From Misgurnus anguillicaudatus (lineage: Eukaryota; Chordata; Actinopteri; Cypriniformes; Cobitidae), in the NCBI RefSeq assembly GCF_027580225.2, contig NC_073352.2, positions 33,056,501 to 33,120,500 of the forward strand: a stretch of 64,000 bases of DNA. The letters run 5' to 3'. Position numbers and translations under genes: made by a program. The notes under the pieces were generated by a model, which saw only the letters and a program-made list of their open reading frames with translations, was not told where the DNA came from and did no database searches. Every line of letters begins with the position of its first letter. Position 1 is the stretch's first letter. Shown here piece by piece: positions 1-12,905 of this stretch.

Positions 1-1159
1 GCAGATGGCATGCAGTACTTAGTCTGGTTTTGCTGAGTCCTGTTCCAAACTAGTGAGTCACTAGTATGGCCCCATGCTGTTTTTTTCAACAGAGACAATA
101 GCACATCTGGAATTACAAAGTCAAGATGCAAGTCTGCTTCTCAATGACTGTTTTGCTAATAGTTGCACTGATGAGGCATATGGCAGATCGTAGCATCAGA
201 CGAGAACTGCGTAGAAATTAGTCTAGCAAACCAGCCATCATTTGCTGAGGTTGAGTTTTTTTAATCCTGCTCTTGATGGGAGTTTCAAACTGTGGCCCAG
301 CAGACTGGAAACGTCTTTATATTGCTAAGATCTGACTTTGAGCCAGTATCCAAGAGGAAAGATTTCCACCTCTGGGAGCCAATGAAAGATGGATGTAATA
401 TAGCTGCTCTCTCTCTCTCTCTCACTGCATCCATCTGGACTGTACCCAGCAGCAGATGTTGTCGTTTTTTTCCTCCCCAGTTTTAAATGACCGGCAGCTT
501 CCTGACCCCCAGTGTGACTGAATGAGGCATTGTTTTTAGGGAGTGACATCATCGACTTTGGCTTTCCTCTTTCACAACGAGAGTCTTGCTCTAGTTTTCA
601 CTCGCACTGTGCTTATGCGACTGCCGCTTGTCTGAACATAACCCTTAGCGTTCCTCTATACCATTTCTAGCAACCAGCATGCTTTTCATTGACCGAAAGG
701 GCCATTATAATATTTTCAGTTGACCCGTGCATGGAATGCATGAATAAGCTATTCATTAAATCTCCTCTTTCTCTGTATTAGCGGCTAACATCATTAGCCT
801 GTGGTCTAGCAGAGGCTGGTAACACTACGCTAGCCACATATGCTGTTCATTAGCAGTTCTTTGATGCATTGGAGTTGCATGCTGGCTATATGGTTGGCTG
901 ATAACTCTGTCAATGAGTGGATGTGCCTACAAAAGGGAAAGAATGGCGTATGTTGTTTATTAGCATATCTACAGCCGCACCAGCAGTATGCTAACTGGCA
1001 AAGAGAGAGTTGTTGAGAGATTGTCCATTAAGGTGAATTATGTGAGAAAGTGTAGCTTAATGTTTGTCATAGGAGATTCAAACAGCAAAGATATGAAAAT
1101 TCAACCACTCACACTTTGTCCTAAACCTTATACCCTAGCATATACGCCACATACCAAAG

Positions 1160-1318
1160 CCATTTACATGTATAGATTTGGCAGATGCTTTTATCTAGAG
1201 CGACTTGCATTGCATTTGAACTATATACAGATTTTTTGTATTATATGTGTGCTCTTTTGGGTTTGAACCCAAGACTTTGTGTTGCTGATGTGATGCTTTA
1301 CTAACTGCGGTACAGGGG
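1160..1318 (+). repeat. Dispersed teleost repeat, GGCAGATGCTTTTATC family
   Basis: It carries the core GGCAGATGCTTTTATC, then a GCGACTTGCATTGCATT-like block and a GGTTTGAACCC-like block. Related copies in this window lie near 1895-2029, 9495-9575, 23660-23795 and 29616-29757. I recognise the family as common in cyprinid genomes but cannot name it from sequence alone. Confidence 0.6.
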
Positions 1319-1894
1319 CATATTGAATATGTGGTTACATCATTGTTCAAATCTAAACACATGGGCCAAAAGCCAAAACGTTGATTTAATTTTCACTGGG
1401 CTCCTGAACTGAACTATATTTGTATTGGTTTTTAATGAGAAATTCTGTTTACCACTGGGATAAAGCTCAGGGAGTAATGCAGAGGGAATGCATGCAATGT
1501 TTATTCGTGAGCGCTCAACCAATTCTTCTGCTGTTTAAAGTTTTCCTTGCTTTGCATGAGGGTGTGTGCTTGAAAGCATGCTTTTATCTGGAATAGCAAT
1601 GATTTGAATAATTTCTGCGTTTGAAAGGAAACAGTTACACAACCTCATACCATCTTTAGAACAATTTGTCCATTTTCACAATGTTTGTGGTTCATTGGTC
1701 CTTTTTGAGATTGATGCGATTAGTGATTGATCTGTCAACACTTGCCGCCTTACACACAGTGGATCAATATGCAACATGAAATGTGATCTGTTTCTTTATG
1801 GTGTTCTGATGGTGCCATGCAAGATTTGTTCCCTGCTCAGAATCAGATCCCCCTCCACCTTAAATCCATTTTTTAGATAAAAGATGTACTGTTA

Positions 1895-2029
1895 GGCATG
1901 CTGTTCATTTGATGGACGCTTTTATCCAAAGCAAATTACAGTGCATTCAATTCAATAATTGTTCCCTGGAAATTGAATCTATAACCCTTTGTGTTGCTAA
2001 TACAATGCTTTATCATTTAAGCCTTAAAG
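1895..2029 (+). repeat. Dispersed teleost repeat, second copy
   Basis: It contains GGACGCTTTTATCCAAAGC, then TACAGTGCATTC, and ends in a degenerate 'cctttgtgttgctaat' block, the same order of blocks as in the 1160-1318 copy. Confidence 0.55.
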
Positions 2030-2205
2030 GGCTAGTTCACACAAAAATGAAAATTCTGTTATAATTTACTCACCGTCATGTTGTTCTAAACCTCAAAGAG
2101 TTTCTTTATTCTGTTGATCACAAAAGAAGATATTTTGATAAATGATGGTAAAATAAACAAATACTATGGAAGTCAATGGGTACCGCCAACTGTGCGCTTA
2201 CTATC
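2027..2205. mobile_element. One arm of a foldback MITE (GTTCACCCAAAAATGA family)
   Basis: It starts AAAGGGCTAGTTCAC, followed by an AAAATGAAAATTCTGT block and CACAAAAGAAGATATTTTG. More complete palindromic copies are at 27623-27888 and 59227-60154. Here only one arm plus part of the centre is recognisable. It is Angel-like in appearance; the family name is not verified. Confidence 0.55.
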
Positions 2206-2771
2206 ATAAATAAAGCACTCTGATAAAGTACATACTTGAGAAATGAGTAAAATACTTGACTACTTACACCTCTGATGATTTCTAAACAAAAAACAAACCA
2301 AAAATTGCCATATCAAATATTTTCATTCTTAGTTAACTAATGATTAAGGGCCAGATTTACTAAATGGGGCAAATTAGCGTCAGAGCGCACTTACAAAAAA
2401 GCGCAGATGGGAGTGGTAATATCTGCGGGTTATTTACTAAAAACACGCAAATTAAATAACACAGGCGCAAACGCTGATTTGCATAATGACCAGCAATCTA
2501 CTAAGAGTAGCGCAAATTAGTTTAGGGTCGCGAATAAGAGTTCAGCACCACAGATATCGCAGCGGAAAATTCAGGGTGTGTTATCCCAGCTAACGAAGCC
2601 ATAGTACACTTAAAAAGAACTGGAGGACAAAAAATATAAGTTGAAGAAATGAAAGACATGCTTTTTTCAGCCTTAAATAATGGCGCAAATACCAGTCATA
2701 ACATACGGATTGCGTAAATAATTTAAATCTCTCCTTCCCAAAATTAACGTCTGAAAGGGAAACTCCTAGAA

Positions 2772-3997
2772 CAGGGCTATTCAATTGGCGGCCCGCGGGC
2801 CAAACCCGGCCCCCAAGCTAATTTGATCCGGCCCTTTATGTAGTCTGTAAAAAAGACATCTCTAAAATAAATTTAGTAAGTTAGACAACAGGCCGTACAG
2901 TTACGAGTTGATGCGCGTGCGTCTGTTTCATACAGCATGAGCTGCAGAGCGCGAGTCACGTGACTGGTGCGAGCAGCTGTGTCACGTGATTATATTCCCG
3001 CTTTGGTCCACAAGTTCAAAGCGATCGCCTCCCCCGCTCGCGCCCGCGTCTCAAGACGCGATAGCTGACAGACAGTGGTGAGTTAAGAGACCGGACTCTA
3101 TGGTTGTTTTAACTTTATTTGTTGTATTTTCAGCTTAAAACACCTTTTCCGATAATTGTTGTCTGATATGTTTATGCTTATCCACAATGACATTAACGTT
3201 AGATGTCTTAATAAAGGAAACTCGTTGAAACGATTTTGTGAACTAGACAAAAAGATCCTACCGTTTCTCCAAAATTCAAAGCAGACAAAGGCTCAAATAT
3301 TATGCGAGTCATCGTTCTCACACAAGAATGCAAATAAAACGAGTATAGTTTGTCGCCCATCGCTCACAGCCCAGCCCCGGCACCACTGTGTGCGTATCGC
3401 GCTGACAAACATACACCTGATTTTACTGCTCTTGCGAAATCTAAAAACATATTCTGTTTATTAGAAGGTAAGTTAGCCTAATGTTTGCCAATTATTAAGA
3501 TAGCTGTTGTAGTTTAAATAGGGCTACTGTAATAATTAGCTTTTGACAAAAAAACATCATAAAACAATTATGTTCCATATTATAAACTTTTTTGTTATGT
3601 GCACTGAAGTGAGTAAATGAGTTAAATTCTCAATAAGTGTGATATGGATCTTATTTACCTATTTAAATGTAGAATAAGGCTTACTTGGGCATCTTACAAT
3701 GCACTTATAATGTTATGCAATTTTAAAATACAACATATGAACATGTCTGGATGTAGAAAAAGCCTACTTTGACATCTAACAATGCACTAATGTTGTTGAA
3801 TGCAGTTTCAAAATACATGTTTATAGAAAAAGCCTATTGTACAATGCACTGATTTTGTTGCTATGCAGTTTCAAAATACAACATGAATATGTTTAAATGT
3901 AGGAAAATTTAGTCATCATCACTGTTATATGTCCGGCCCCTCATTTAAAATGCTTTTTATGAACTGGCCCCCACGACAAACTAATTGAATAGCCCTG
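2772..3997 (+). mobile_element. hAT-type transposon remnant with 8-bp TSD
   Basis: The termini are CAGGGCTATTCAATT on the left and AATTGAATAGCCCTG on the right, a clean 15-bp inverted repeat beginning with the CAGGG seen in hAT elements. It is flanked by the perfect 8-bp direct repeat TCCTAGAA at 2764-2771 and 3998-4005. Eight-bp duplications are diagnostic of the hAT superfamily. At 1226 bp it is far shorter than an autonomous hAT. It retains a decayed piece of transposase-like frame (3156-3464). Confidence 0.85.
3156..3464 (+). pseudogene. Decayed hAT transposase fragment
   Basis: A 102-codon open frame inside the hAT element. The stretch around residues 15-40, with VRCLNKGNSLKRFCEL and then LPFLQ, resembles the region of ZBED/SCAND3-type hAT transposases that normally reads VRWLSRG-x-L-x-RFFEL-x-x-x-x-x-FL. 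The usual Trp is Cys here. The sequence after about residue 45 no longer looks like transposase, and catalytic residues are not present. It is a relic, not a functional gene. Assignment rests on recalled family motifs. Confidence 0.55.
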
Positions 3998-4007
3998 TCC
4001 TAGAACA

Positions 4008-4273
4008 ACATGATCTCACAAAGTTCCGTGGGATAGTCACGGAATTTTGTGCTCATTTTTCCGTGGCATTCTCACGGATCTCCGCGAAACCGAAGCGAAA
4101 ATGGTAAGAAAATAGGACAAAACAGTTGAGTAACCAATCCGTGAGAATGCCACGGAAAAAGACAGTCCATAGCAGGGCCACGGAAAAATGCGGAGATCCG
4201 TGAGAATGCCACGGAAAAATTAGCACAAAATTCCATGACTATGCCATGGAAATTCGTGAGATCAGGTTGCCTA
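4008..4273. mobile_element. Palindromic MITE (GATCTCAC termini)
   Basis: The left end reads CATGATCTCACAAAGTTCCGTG and the right end TTCGTGAGATCAGGTTG. The internal motif TCCGTGGCATTCTCACGGA recurs in both orientations. Related elements with the same ends occur at 20155-20328 and 48833-49760. Confidence 0.6.
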
Positions 4274-4955
4274 GAAATGCAAAGATTAGTTGCAAAAATA
4301 ACTATAGCACACATTTTCAGCACTAATTATCCACTGTGCGTCTTTAGTCAATCCCAACATCGTGGGATGATTAGTAAATCTGTTAAAAAATCTGGCCCTT
4401 AGTCTGTTAAGCTAACATTTCATCATTTAGGCTAATCAGTCAGCCTGCTAAGCTAACCTGTCAAGTGGAAGTTACTTCACACAGAGATAAAAAAAGTCCA
4501 GGTTTTTTTATAATATAATGAAAATGGTAAAACATATTTTTTAGTTATAACCAACTAATTGTCAAATGGTCTACATTTATATTCAGTTCTCACAAAAAAT
4601 AATTATGTATTAATAATTATTACTATATAATAGTAAAAGTGTAGTAACCAGATGTAGTTTATTTAGAGTATCGATTACCATTTGAAAAACTGGTTAATTT
4701 AAAAGAGACTTTTAAAATGCTCTCCTAAGTATTTTAACTAACATATTGACAAATCTGCTTTATATGGGGAGACGCAAATCCTCATTTGTATGTTTTACTC
4801 TTTTGAATTTTGGCTGCATACCCCCAGTAACCCACAACCCCACCTCCAGACCCCATCTCATCCACCCCGCTCTGAAACGACACCTATTCACACAAAGAAA
4901 GAAGATCATTATTCTCTTTTTCAGACACTTATTATCTCTTTCTTTATCTCTTTCT

Positions 4956-4958
<3 letters not shown>

Positions 4959-4989
<31 letters not shown>

Positions 4990-5009
4990 AGCAAGCACAC
5001 ACACACACA
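4959..5009. repeat. (CA)n microsatellite
   Basis: About 50 bp of CA dinucleotides, interrupted once by GCAAGCAAG. Confidence 0.9.
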
Positions 5010-5116
5010 ACTTCCTGTCTGGTTCTGCTCAATCCGGGTTGTGTATGTAGGATCTAAGGGTGAATGATGTCGAACTGATGATTATCCCTACAGGATGCAC
5101 AGAGGGATACACATAC

Positions 5117-5223
<107 letters not shown>

Positions 5224-5854
5224 CACACTGTGATATGCATAGGCCTTATGCACACTTATGCATAATAAGATGGGACTCTATGCTTATGATACTTGTGATG
5301 TTGCCTTAAACTTTGACCTATAGGATTTTTTTATATATTGAGTTTTAAATTTCTATATATTATTTTCCCTTTGCATTGGGACCTAATGCCTTAAAATGCT
5401 GCCTAAATAGGCAACTTTGTGTCAATTTTTTCTCAGATGCGCACATAATCCACAAAATATGTAAGTGAGTTTTCTAAAATCAGGAAAATGATGGAGAAAC
5501 CTCACACCTCACCTAACATATGTGTGTGTGTATTAAGTCATGATATGCGGTCTTTGTAATTCACTGTGTGCTATGCTGTTAATCCTCACAGGTCTGTGTC
5601 ACAGAGAAATCTGTCTTTAAACAGGTCTATAATTGGCTCTGTCTGACACTTTAGTGCTAGTTTCTCGACATCTTAAAGTGCCTGTACATGAAAAAATAGA
5701 TGTGTTTGAAAGCTTTGAAAAAAAGACTAAAATGATAAAATGATAATGATGATTTAGAAGATAAAGTTTTAGAAGCACCAGCACCTACATATCCTTTCCA
5801 CAGAGCAATACAAAAATCAGTACTTACACTTTTCCAGAAACCAAAATGATATCG

Positions 5855-6135
5855 CTGTAAAATAAAATCCGTAAAAAAAAACGTTCAGGAAAAATTCAGC
5901 GGCTGGTTTGTAGGAAAAATACAATGCAATAACGGGCACTATAAATTACAGAAATTTTCTGTAATACAAAAATATTTTTTTTCTGTAATTTTACATTAAC
6001 AAAAAATAATCTGTAAAAAAAACAGTAAAATTACGGCGGCTGGGGTGCCGGAAAAAAACTGTAAAATAACTGGCACAATAAATTACAGAAATTTTCCGTA
6101 ATAAAAAATATTTTTTTCTGTTATTTTACATTGAA
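5855..6135. repeat. Local tandem duplication of a TTACAGAAATTTTC unit
   Basis: Two similar units (around 5930-5998 and 6060-6125) share AATTACAGAAATTTTC, a TAATA-AAAATATTTTTTTCTGT block and a GGCACTATAAA or GGCACAATAAA block. A CTGTAAAAT motif recurs between them. Confidence 0.6.
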
Positions 6136-7639
6136 AAGGAGCACAGGTACGATATTTTTAAAAGTTTGTAGCCATATAAAACTTTGTAAATGAAAGAAAT
6201 AAGACATCCACATTCTTTACAAGACTACAAGTTTGTCCAGTATTCTAAATATCTTTTCACTTTATTAACAAAGATGTTAGTTCAGATTTTGCTTTATTTG
6301 CCCTGTTTGCAGTGTAAAGATGGCTGTTCTGTGTTGGAGATAAGATGCTGAGGATTGCACATTGCTAATTTATTCAATTAATAAGGTCCTGGTTTCATTA
6401 GTATACAGCCAGAGAAATAATAAGAGATATACACAGAGAGAAAATGGTGATTGTTAGTTATTGGTTGAGTGGTTAAGTCAACTGTAATGATCATATTATC
6501 TAATTATGATGAGTTAGTTATTCAACTGAATCATATGATGATTTTAGAGGACAAACATGCTATGGGTGTAGGTTACTGATGCATGCAAATGGCACAGAGA
6601 CTACACACTCTGTATCATATGTCACAGTTGATTTCTTATTCTGGTCTTGGAATGATACAGTATGTGTGCAAATTGTAAAAACCAAGAAGAATTCAAAGCT
6701 TGTAGGAACTGTCAAAAAGTGATAAGTGTCTGCAGGGTTGCAAAAATCTGGGAATTTGGCATGCGGATAAAGAGGAGTCTGCTGCCGAGAAAGCTAATGT
6801 TTGTATGTGATAGGGTTTGCATAAATTTCCCAAAATTCACAAATATTTTCCCTTAATTCCTTAACTTTGAATATTTCCAAAATTCTCGAACTTTGCAACC
6901 ATCCATTATGCTAGTATGTACTGCCAGAAATATGTACAGTACAAATATTTACTTCTAAGTAACTAATATGAACTCGTTAGGTCCTGTATTTTAGGTCCTG
7001 GAAGCTGTATTTTTGAATAGGTCACGCCCCAGTGACTTTTAGGTGAGTCATTGTCAAAAGGAAATGGTCTAATGCTTATGGTTACAGGTTTGTTGTGTAC
7101 TCTTTTGTTTGTGAACTAAGCTATTGTCTATACTGAAATATAATAAATTGGAACTTAACAAATAATAGAAATGGTACTCATATTTTAGAACCAGCAATGG
7201 AAAATAAGATCGTAAACACTAATAAATAAATAAATTACTTTTCATTTATTCATTCATTTATTGTTTTCAGTTTTATAAGTTCTTGTGTGAAACCATTTTA
7301 GTTTACTTCATTAGAAACCAAATTATATATTTTTTATTACATTAGACTGAAAAATTTAACACGAGTAAAAATAAATATATATCCTGATGTTGAAATACTG
7401 TTTTTCATTTTTAGTTTTTATAAGAAATAAATGTTAGAGAATGTTAGATGTCTGAGAAATGAAAAACGGTCAGGTTCAACGGGACTCGGTCCCGATGGGC
7501 ACTTCATCGGAAAAATGGAAATGTGTCCCAGGCAGGAGTCATTCAGTAATCCTATCCACTCAGAACGACATACTCCGCCTACTTCCCTCTGCGTTCCGAC
7601 TTTTAGGAACTTCAGACTTGGAAGAGCTTTGCGCAAAAA

Positions 7640-7883
7640 CGCCGGAGCCAAAAGCATACGGACATTGCGCTTGAGTTATTCGCGTCAAAAACGTTTATTT
7701 GTCGAAGAAAATGAACGACACGCGGTGACGCGTATCACCAAAACGCCCCATTTTGCGCAGAAGCACTGAAAACTTTGGGGAAAAACTCTGTTACCCAACG
7801 CGCGCATCGCCCGGAGGCGAATGGATCAAAACGGCTCTGTTCCTCCCGAACGCGCGGGACTGATGCCTGATCTCCGATGAAAG
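7640..7883 (+). promoter_or_regulatory. psd2: CpG-rich candidate alternative promoter / 5' leader of psd2
   Basis: This is the only clearly CpG-rich block in the first 16 kb. CG dinucleotides cluster between 7640 and 7860 (for example ACGCGGTGACGCG and CCAACGCGCGCATCGCCCG) in otherwise AT-rich sequence. It lies directly before an open coding exon with a good splice donor. Short upstream ORFs are visible: one at 7821-7880 (ATG with G at -3 and +4) and one at 7877-7903 that overlaps the proposed start. No TATA box is clear. Promoter function is inferred. Confidence 0.5.
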
Positions 7884-7933
7884 ATGTGGAAGGACGAATA
7901 TGATGTTCATTTTGAGTTTCTTCTAGGACTTCT
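7884..7933 (+). CDS. psd2: psd2 candidate alternative first coding exon
   Basis: An ATG (A at -3) opens the frame MWKDEYDVHFEFLLGL plus two bases of a split codon, and runs into a strong donor, CT|GTAAGT, at 7934. The exon therefore ends in phase 2. The first Sec7-containing exon at 16662 begins with exactly one base that completes a codon, so the join keeps frame. Adding all exon lengths (50+195+81+113+59+90+44+191+71+158+145+144+207) gives 1548 nt, or 515 residues plus stop. The product would be a short EFA6-like protein lacking the long N-terminus. Seen: frame, donor, CpG-rich leader. Inferred: that the exon is used and splices straight to 16662. Confidence 0.5.
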
Positions 7934-9494
7934 GTAAGTTCTTTAGCTTATCTTGAATCCTCAAACCGTATTATATTTCACTTTTAAAAAATCTTACTTT
8001 CCTTTTCTTCATACTTTTCTTATACACTTTAAAATCCAGCAGCTGCGCAATGTTTGGTCAGCTCTATAAATATGAATCATGCGATAATATCTAAATGAAC
8101 TATTTTTAATCAAGGCAACCCCTTACGAAAATTAACCATGGGTTTACTACATGGTTAAACCATGGTTACCACAAAAGTTTTGTTACATAGGGTTACTGTA
8201 AAACCATGATTTTAAGGGAAATATTGGTTAATATATCTGAATTAACCTGGCTAAATTTCGTTTAACCAGTAAAGTATTTTTAAGCGGTAGGTAGAAATAG
8301 ATCAGTAAGGTAAATACCAGTGTATTACTTCCAGTATTATTCTTATTTGGACTGTAAATAGTATTTATTTGTTTATATTTGAAGTCAAACTCTTTGTTTT
8401 ACTTTTATTTTATTATCTAGTTTATTTTTTAAGATAACCTAGCAGTGTAAATGTTTTAAAACTTATTTAATATGACCAAAATGAACCTGACTATATTAGG
8501 TAAAACTGACAAAAGTCATTGAAAGCGTCAGGTCTGATAGAAGTGCTTTACAAGGTTACCATGCTTTCTACAGTGATGGGTAGATGTCTTAGTATTTTAA
8601 ATTAGTGATGCTGTAAGTCGCTTTGGATAAAGCATGTGGTGAATGTATAAATGTAAATAAACATAGACAGTTTGAATGGGAATCTTTTGGTTACTTCTTG
8701 TTTTAGTCATTTGTTTACTAGTCTGCAGATGGTCAAGGTTATTTCTCCTTTTTCCACTTGCTGTATTCTTTCCTAAGGCACACTGTTACAAGGTTATCTT
8801 GTTCGGTATTAAATTGTCAATTCTTTTCTTGGCCAAAAAGGACTTTCAAAGATGCAGTTATAAATGCGTAGCCTGAGGGCTGTTGTTTTATTGTGTGTGT
8901 GAGCGAGACAAGAAAGGGTGAGCTTTTGTATACTTGATCCCTTGTACCTGACAAAGTTTTCATTGCATAATGTAATCTAAAATACATCACAAATATTTTC
9001 TTACAGTAACACAATACACACACACACGCGCTCACAGAGCAGGATTTTTATTTTTGGCTAGCTGACAATGATGTGCCAACTCCTTCACACTTCACTCACT
9101 GTTCGTCCAACACACCCTTCGCCGACAGCACCAGCGCTGGCGAACAGACAGAGGAACTGGCATACGTGTCATAGACAGGCAGTCTCATGTTTAATCTCCT
9201 GGCTTGCTCAGCAGAGCTCCAGGTCCATACAGACTTCTTGCTGGCTTTTTTGTAGGATCATTTATTGCATCGTTGCTCCTCTAGAGCTGCTGTCAGATGT
9301 GCATGAGGCTGTGATTTATGTTTAATGAAGTCAATGATGGTGTCAGTAGTACTGTGGTACTTTGATTAATAACTACCATGAAACAGAATAAATGCCATTT
9401 TTATGTACCATGATACTCCAACATCAAGCTGAGTAAACCTTGGACAGAATACTCTGCTGCTGGGTTAAAAATTACCCAATTCTGGGTAAGATTA

Positions 9495-9575
9495 CTTATG
9501 TTTACATTTTATGCTTTTGGCAGATGCCCTTTTACAAAGTTATACATTTTTATCCGTTTGAGGGTTCCCTGGGAT
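9495..9575 (+). repeat. Dispersed teleost repeat fragment
   Basis: It contains TTTTGGCAGATGCCCTTTTA followed by a decayed ACAAAGTTATACATT segment, the same core as the copy at 1160-1318. Confidence 0.45.
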
Positions 9576-10101
9576 CTCCATACTTCATTGGGTTTCTATT
9601 TTTTCTCCTCAACAAATTTAGGAGATGCATCTAAAGTTAATACTTAAATGAAACAGAACTAAGATGTCCTTCAGATCTCCTGAGCAATGAAAGAGCCACC
9701 ACTGAGAAATAACATTTTCCTCTGGGCTGTTCTTTTGAAAATCTATAGCACAAATCTGCTCAATCAATCATCATTATTGATCAGAGTACTTTAAAGACAG
9801 ATGGGGAGAGATATCGCTTTCCGATGGCGTTTGTTCTGTCATTATGTGCACATGACCTTTAAAGTTATGACTATAGAAACGGGCAGCTGGTTTGACACTT
9901 GAGCACTGAATGAATCAGTCTGGTGCTTTAGATCACTCAGAGGGTCTCTCCATTAAATTAACAGGTGATTCTGTGCAGATCACTTTGTGTGCTTTTGTAG
10001 CTGGAGGTGTGAATTATAGTTGGGTGATTTGATTCACAGGAAAAGGGAGGAGATGTGAACTCAGATGATCTTTACTCATCCTTTAATCTCTTCATATTTT
10101 A

Positions 10102-10175
10102 CTGTTGAGTATCTTTGTGTCTGTCTGTCTACAGTGTATGTATGTATGTCAGATTGTTGAGTATTTAACTGTCTA

Positions 10176-10206
<31 letters not shown>

Positions 10207-10230
10207 GACTGTCTGCAGTGTCTATCTACA

Positions 10231-10273
<43 letters not shown>

Positions 10274-10327
10274 CCTATGTCTGTATGTCTATCTATCTGC
10301 CTGTCTGTCTAAGTATCTGTCTCCCTT

Positions 10328-10366
<39 letters not shown>

Positions 10367-10444
10367 TCCGTCTGTCTATCTACAGTATCTATCTTTCTTT
10401 CTGTCTATATGTCTGTCTGTCTATCTACAGTATCTATCTACCTT

Positions 10445-10492
<48 letters not shown>

Positions 10493-10571
10493 CAGCATCT
10501 ATCTTTCTTTCTGTCTGTCTGTATGTCTGTCTGTCTGTCTGTCTGTCTACAGTATATACAGTATATTTCTT

Positions 10572-10611
<40 letters not shown>

Positions 10612-10723
10612 CAGTATCTATCTTTCTGTATGTATGTCTGTCTTTCTATCTACAGTATCTGTCTGTCTGTCTGTCTACAGTATCTATCTTTCTGTATGTA
10701 TGTCTGTCTTTCTATCTACAGTA

Positions 10724-10771
<48 letters not shown>

Positions 10772-10970
10772 CAGTATCTATCTTTCTTTCTGTCTGTCTG
10801 TCTGTCTGTATGTATGTATGTCTGTCTGTCTGTCTGTATGTATGTCTGTCTGTCTGCCTACAGTATTTATCTTTCTATCTCTTTATCTACAGTTTCTGTC
10901 TGTCTGTCTGTCTATCTGTCTGTCCATCTACAGTGTCTGTTTGTCTATCTATCTGTCTGTCTATCTACAG

Positions 10971-11039
<69 letters not shown>

Positions 11040-11078
11040 GCCTACAGTATTTATCTTTCTATCTCTTTATCTACAGTT

Positions 11079-11109
<31 letters not shown>

Positions 11110-11205
11110 GTCTGTCCATCTACAGTGTCTGTTTGTCTATCTATCTGTCTGTCTATCTACAGTGTCTGTCTGTCTGTCTGTCTGTCTGTCTACAGTACCT
11201 ATATA

Positions 11206-11236
<31 letters not shown>

Positions 11237-11277
11237 GCCTGCCTACAGTATTTATCTGTCTATCTGTCTATCTACAG

Positions 11278-11329
<52 letters not shown>

Positions 11330-11418
11330 CATCTACAGTGTCTGTTTGTCTATCTATCTGTCTGTCTATCTACAGTGTCTATCTGTCTATCTGTCTGTCT
11401 ATCTACAGTGTCTATCTT

Positions 11419-11454
<36 letters not shown>

Positions 11455-11669
11455 CATTGTCTATCTATCTGTCTGTCAGTCTGCCCTGCCTGTCTGTCTG
11501 TCTATCTACAGTGTCTATCTATCTGTCTGTTTATCTACAGTGTCTGTCTATCTGTCTATCTACAGTGTCTGTCTGTCTGTCTACAGTACCTATATATGTC
11601 TATATATAGACTGTCTATATGTCTATCTACAGTGTCTATCTATTTGTATGTTTATCTGTTTTTTTACAG

Positions 11670-11705
<36 letters not shown>

Positions 11706-11875
11706 CTGCCTGTCTGTCTGTCTATCTACAGTGTCTATCTGTCTGTTTATCTGTTTATCTACAGTGTCTATCTTTCCGTCCGTCTGTCTGTCTGTCTGGC
11801 TACATCGTCTGTCTATCTATCTGTCTGTCTGTCTGTCTGCCTACAGTATTTATCTGTCTGTCTGTTTATCTACAG

Positions 11876-11921
<46 letters not shown>

Positions 11922-11948
11922 CCTATATATCTACATTGTCTGTCTGTA

Positions 11949-12009
<61 letters not shown>

Positions 12010-12048
12010 GCCTACAGTATTTATCTTTCTATCTCTTTATCTACAGTT

Positions 12049-12079
<31 letters not shown>

Positions 12080-12175
12080 GTCTGTCCATCTACAGTGTCT
12101 GTTTGTCTATCTATCTGTCTGTCTATCTACAGTGTCTGTCTGTCTGTCTGTCTGTCTGTCTACAGTACCTATATA

Positions 12176-12206
<31 letters not shown>

Positions 12207-12247
12207 GCCTGCCTACAGTATTTATCTGTCTATCTGTCTATCTACAG

Positions 12248-12299
<52 letters not shown>

Positions 12300-12388
12300 C
12301 ATCTACAGTGTCTGTTTGTCTATCTATCTGTCTGTCTATCTACAGTGTCTATCTGTCTATCTGTCTGTCTATCTACAGTGTCTATCTT

Positions 12389-12424
<36 letters not shown>

Positions 12425-12639
12425 CATTGTCTATCTATCTGTCTGTCAGTCTGCCCTGCCTGTCTGTCTGTCTATCTACAGTGTCTATCTATCTGTCTGT
12501 TTATCTACAGTGTCTGTCTATCTGTCTATCTACAGTGTCTGTCTGTCTGTCTACAGTACCTATATATGTCTATATATAGACTGTCTATATGTCTATCTAC
12601 AGTGTCTATCTATTTGTATGTTTATCTGTTTTTTTACAG

Positions 12640-12675
<36 letters not shown>

Positions 12676-12845
12676 CTGCCTGTCTGTCTGTCTATCTACA
12701 GTGTCTATCTGTCTGTTTATCTGTTTATCTACAGTGTCTATCTTTCCGTCCGTCTGTCTGTCTGTCTGGCTACATCGTCTGTCTATCTATCTGTCTGTCT
12801 GTCTGTCTGCCTACAGTATTTATCTGTCTGTCTGTTTATCTACAG

Positions 12846-12891
<46 letters not shown>

Positions 12892-12905
12892 CCTATATAT
12901 CTACA

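Larger units (their letters stand above)
1..2345. other. Non-coding, left flank (psd2 upstream or intron)
   Basis: I find no convincing coding exon here. Open frames are short, lack similarity I recognise, and are not bounded by paired splice signals. The stretch holds two copies of a dispersed teleost repeat (about 1160-1318 and 1895-2029) and one arm of a palindromic element (2027-2205), annotated separately. It may be the intron that separates the distal long-isoform exons of psd2 from the rest of the gene, but nothing in the sequence proves that. Confidence 0.5.
2346..4402. mobile_element. Outer DNA transposon with GGGCCAGATTT inverted termini
   Basis: The left end is AGGGCCAGATTTACTAAA and the right end is its complement, with TTAGTAAATCTG and AATCTGGCCCTTA near 4370-4398. 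The element was later invaded by a hAT-like element (2772-3997). A second palindromic MITE (4008-4273) sits beside that insertion. The host target site is TTA/TAA-like but ambiguous. Probably non-autonomous, since I see no transposase frame belonging to the outer element. Confidence 0.6.
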
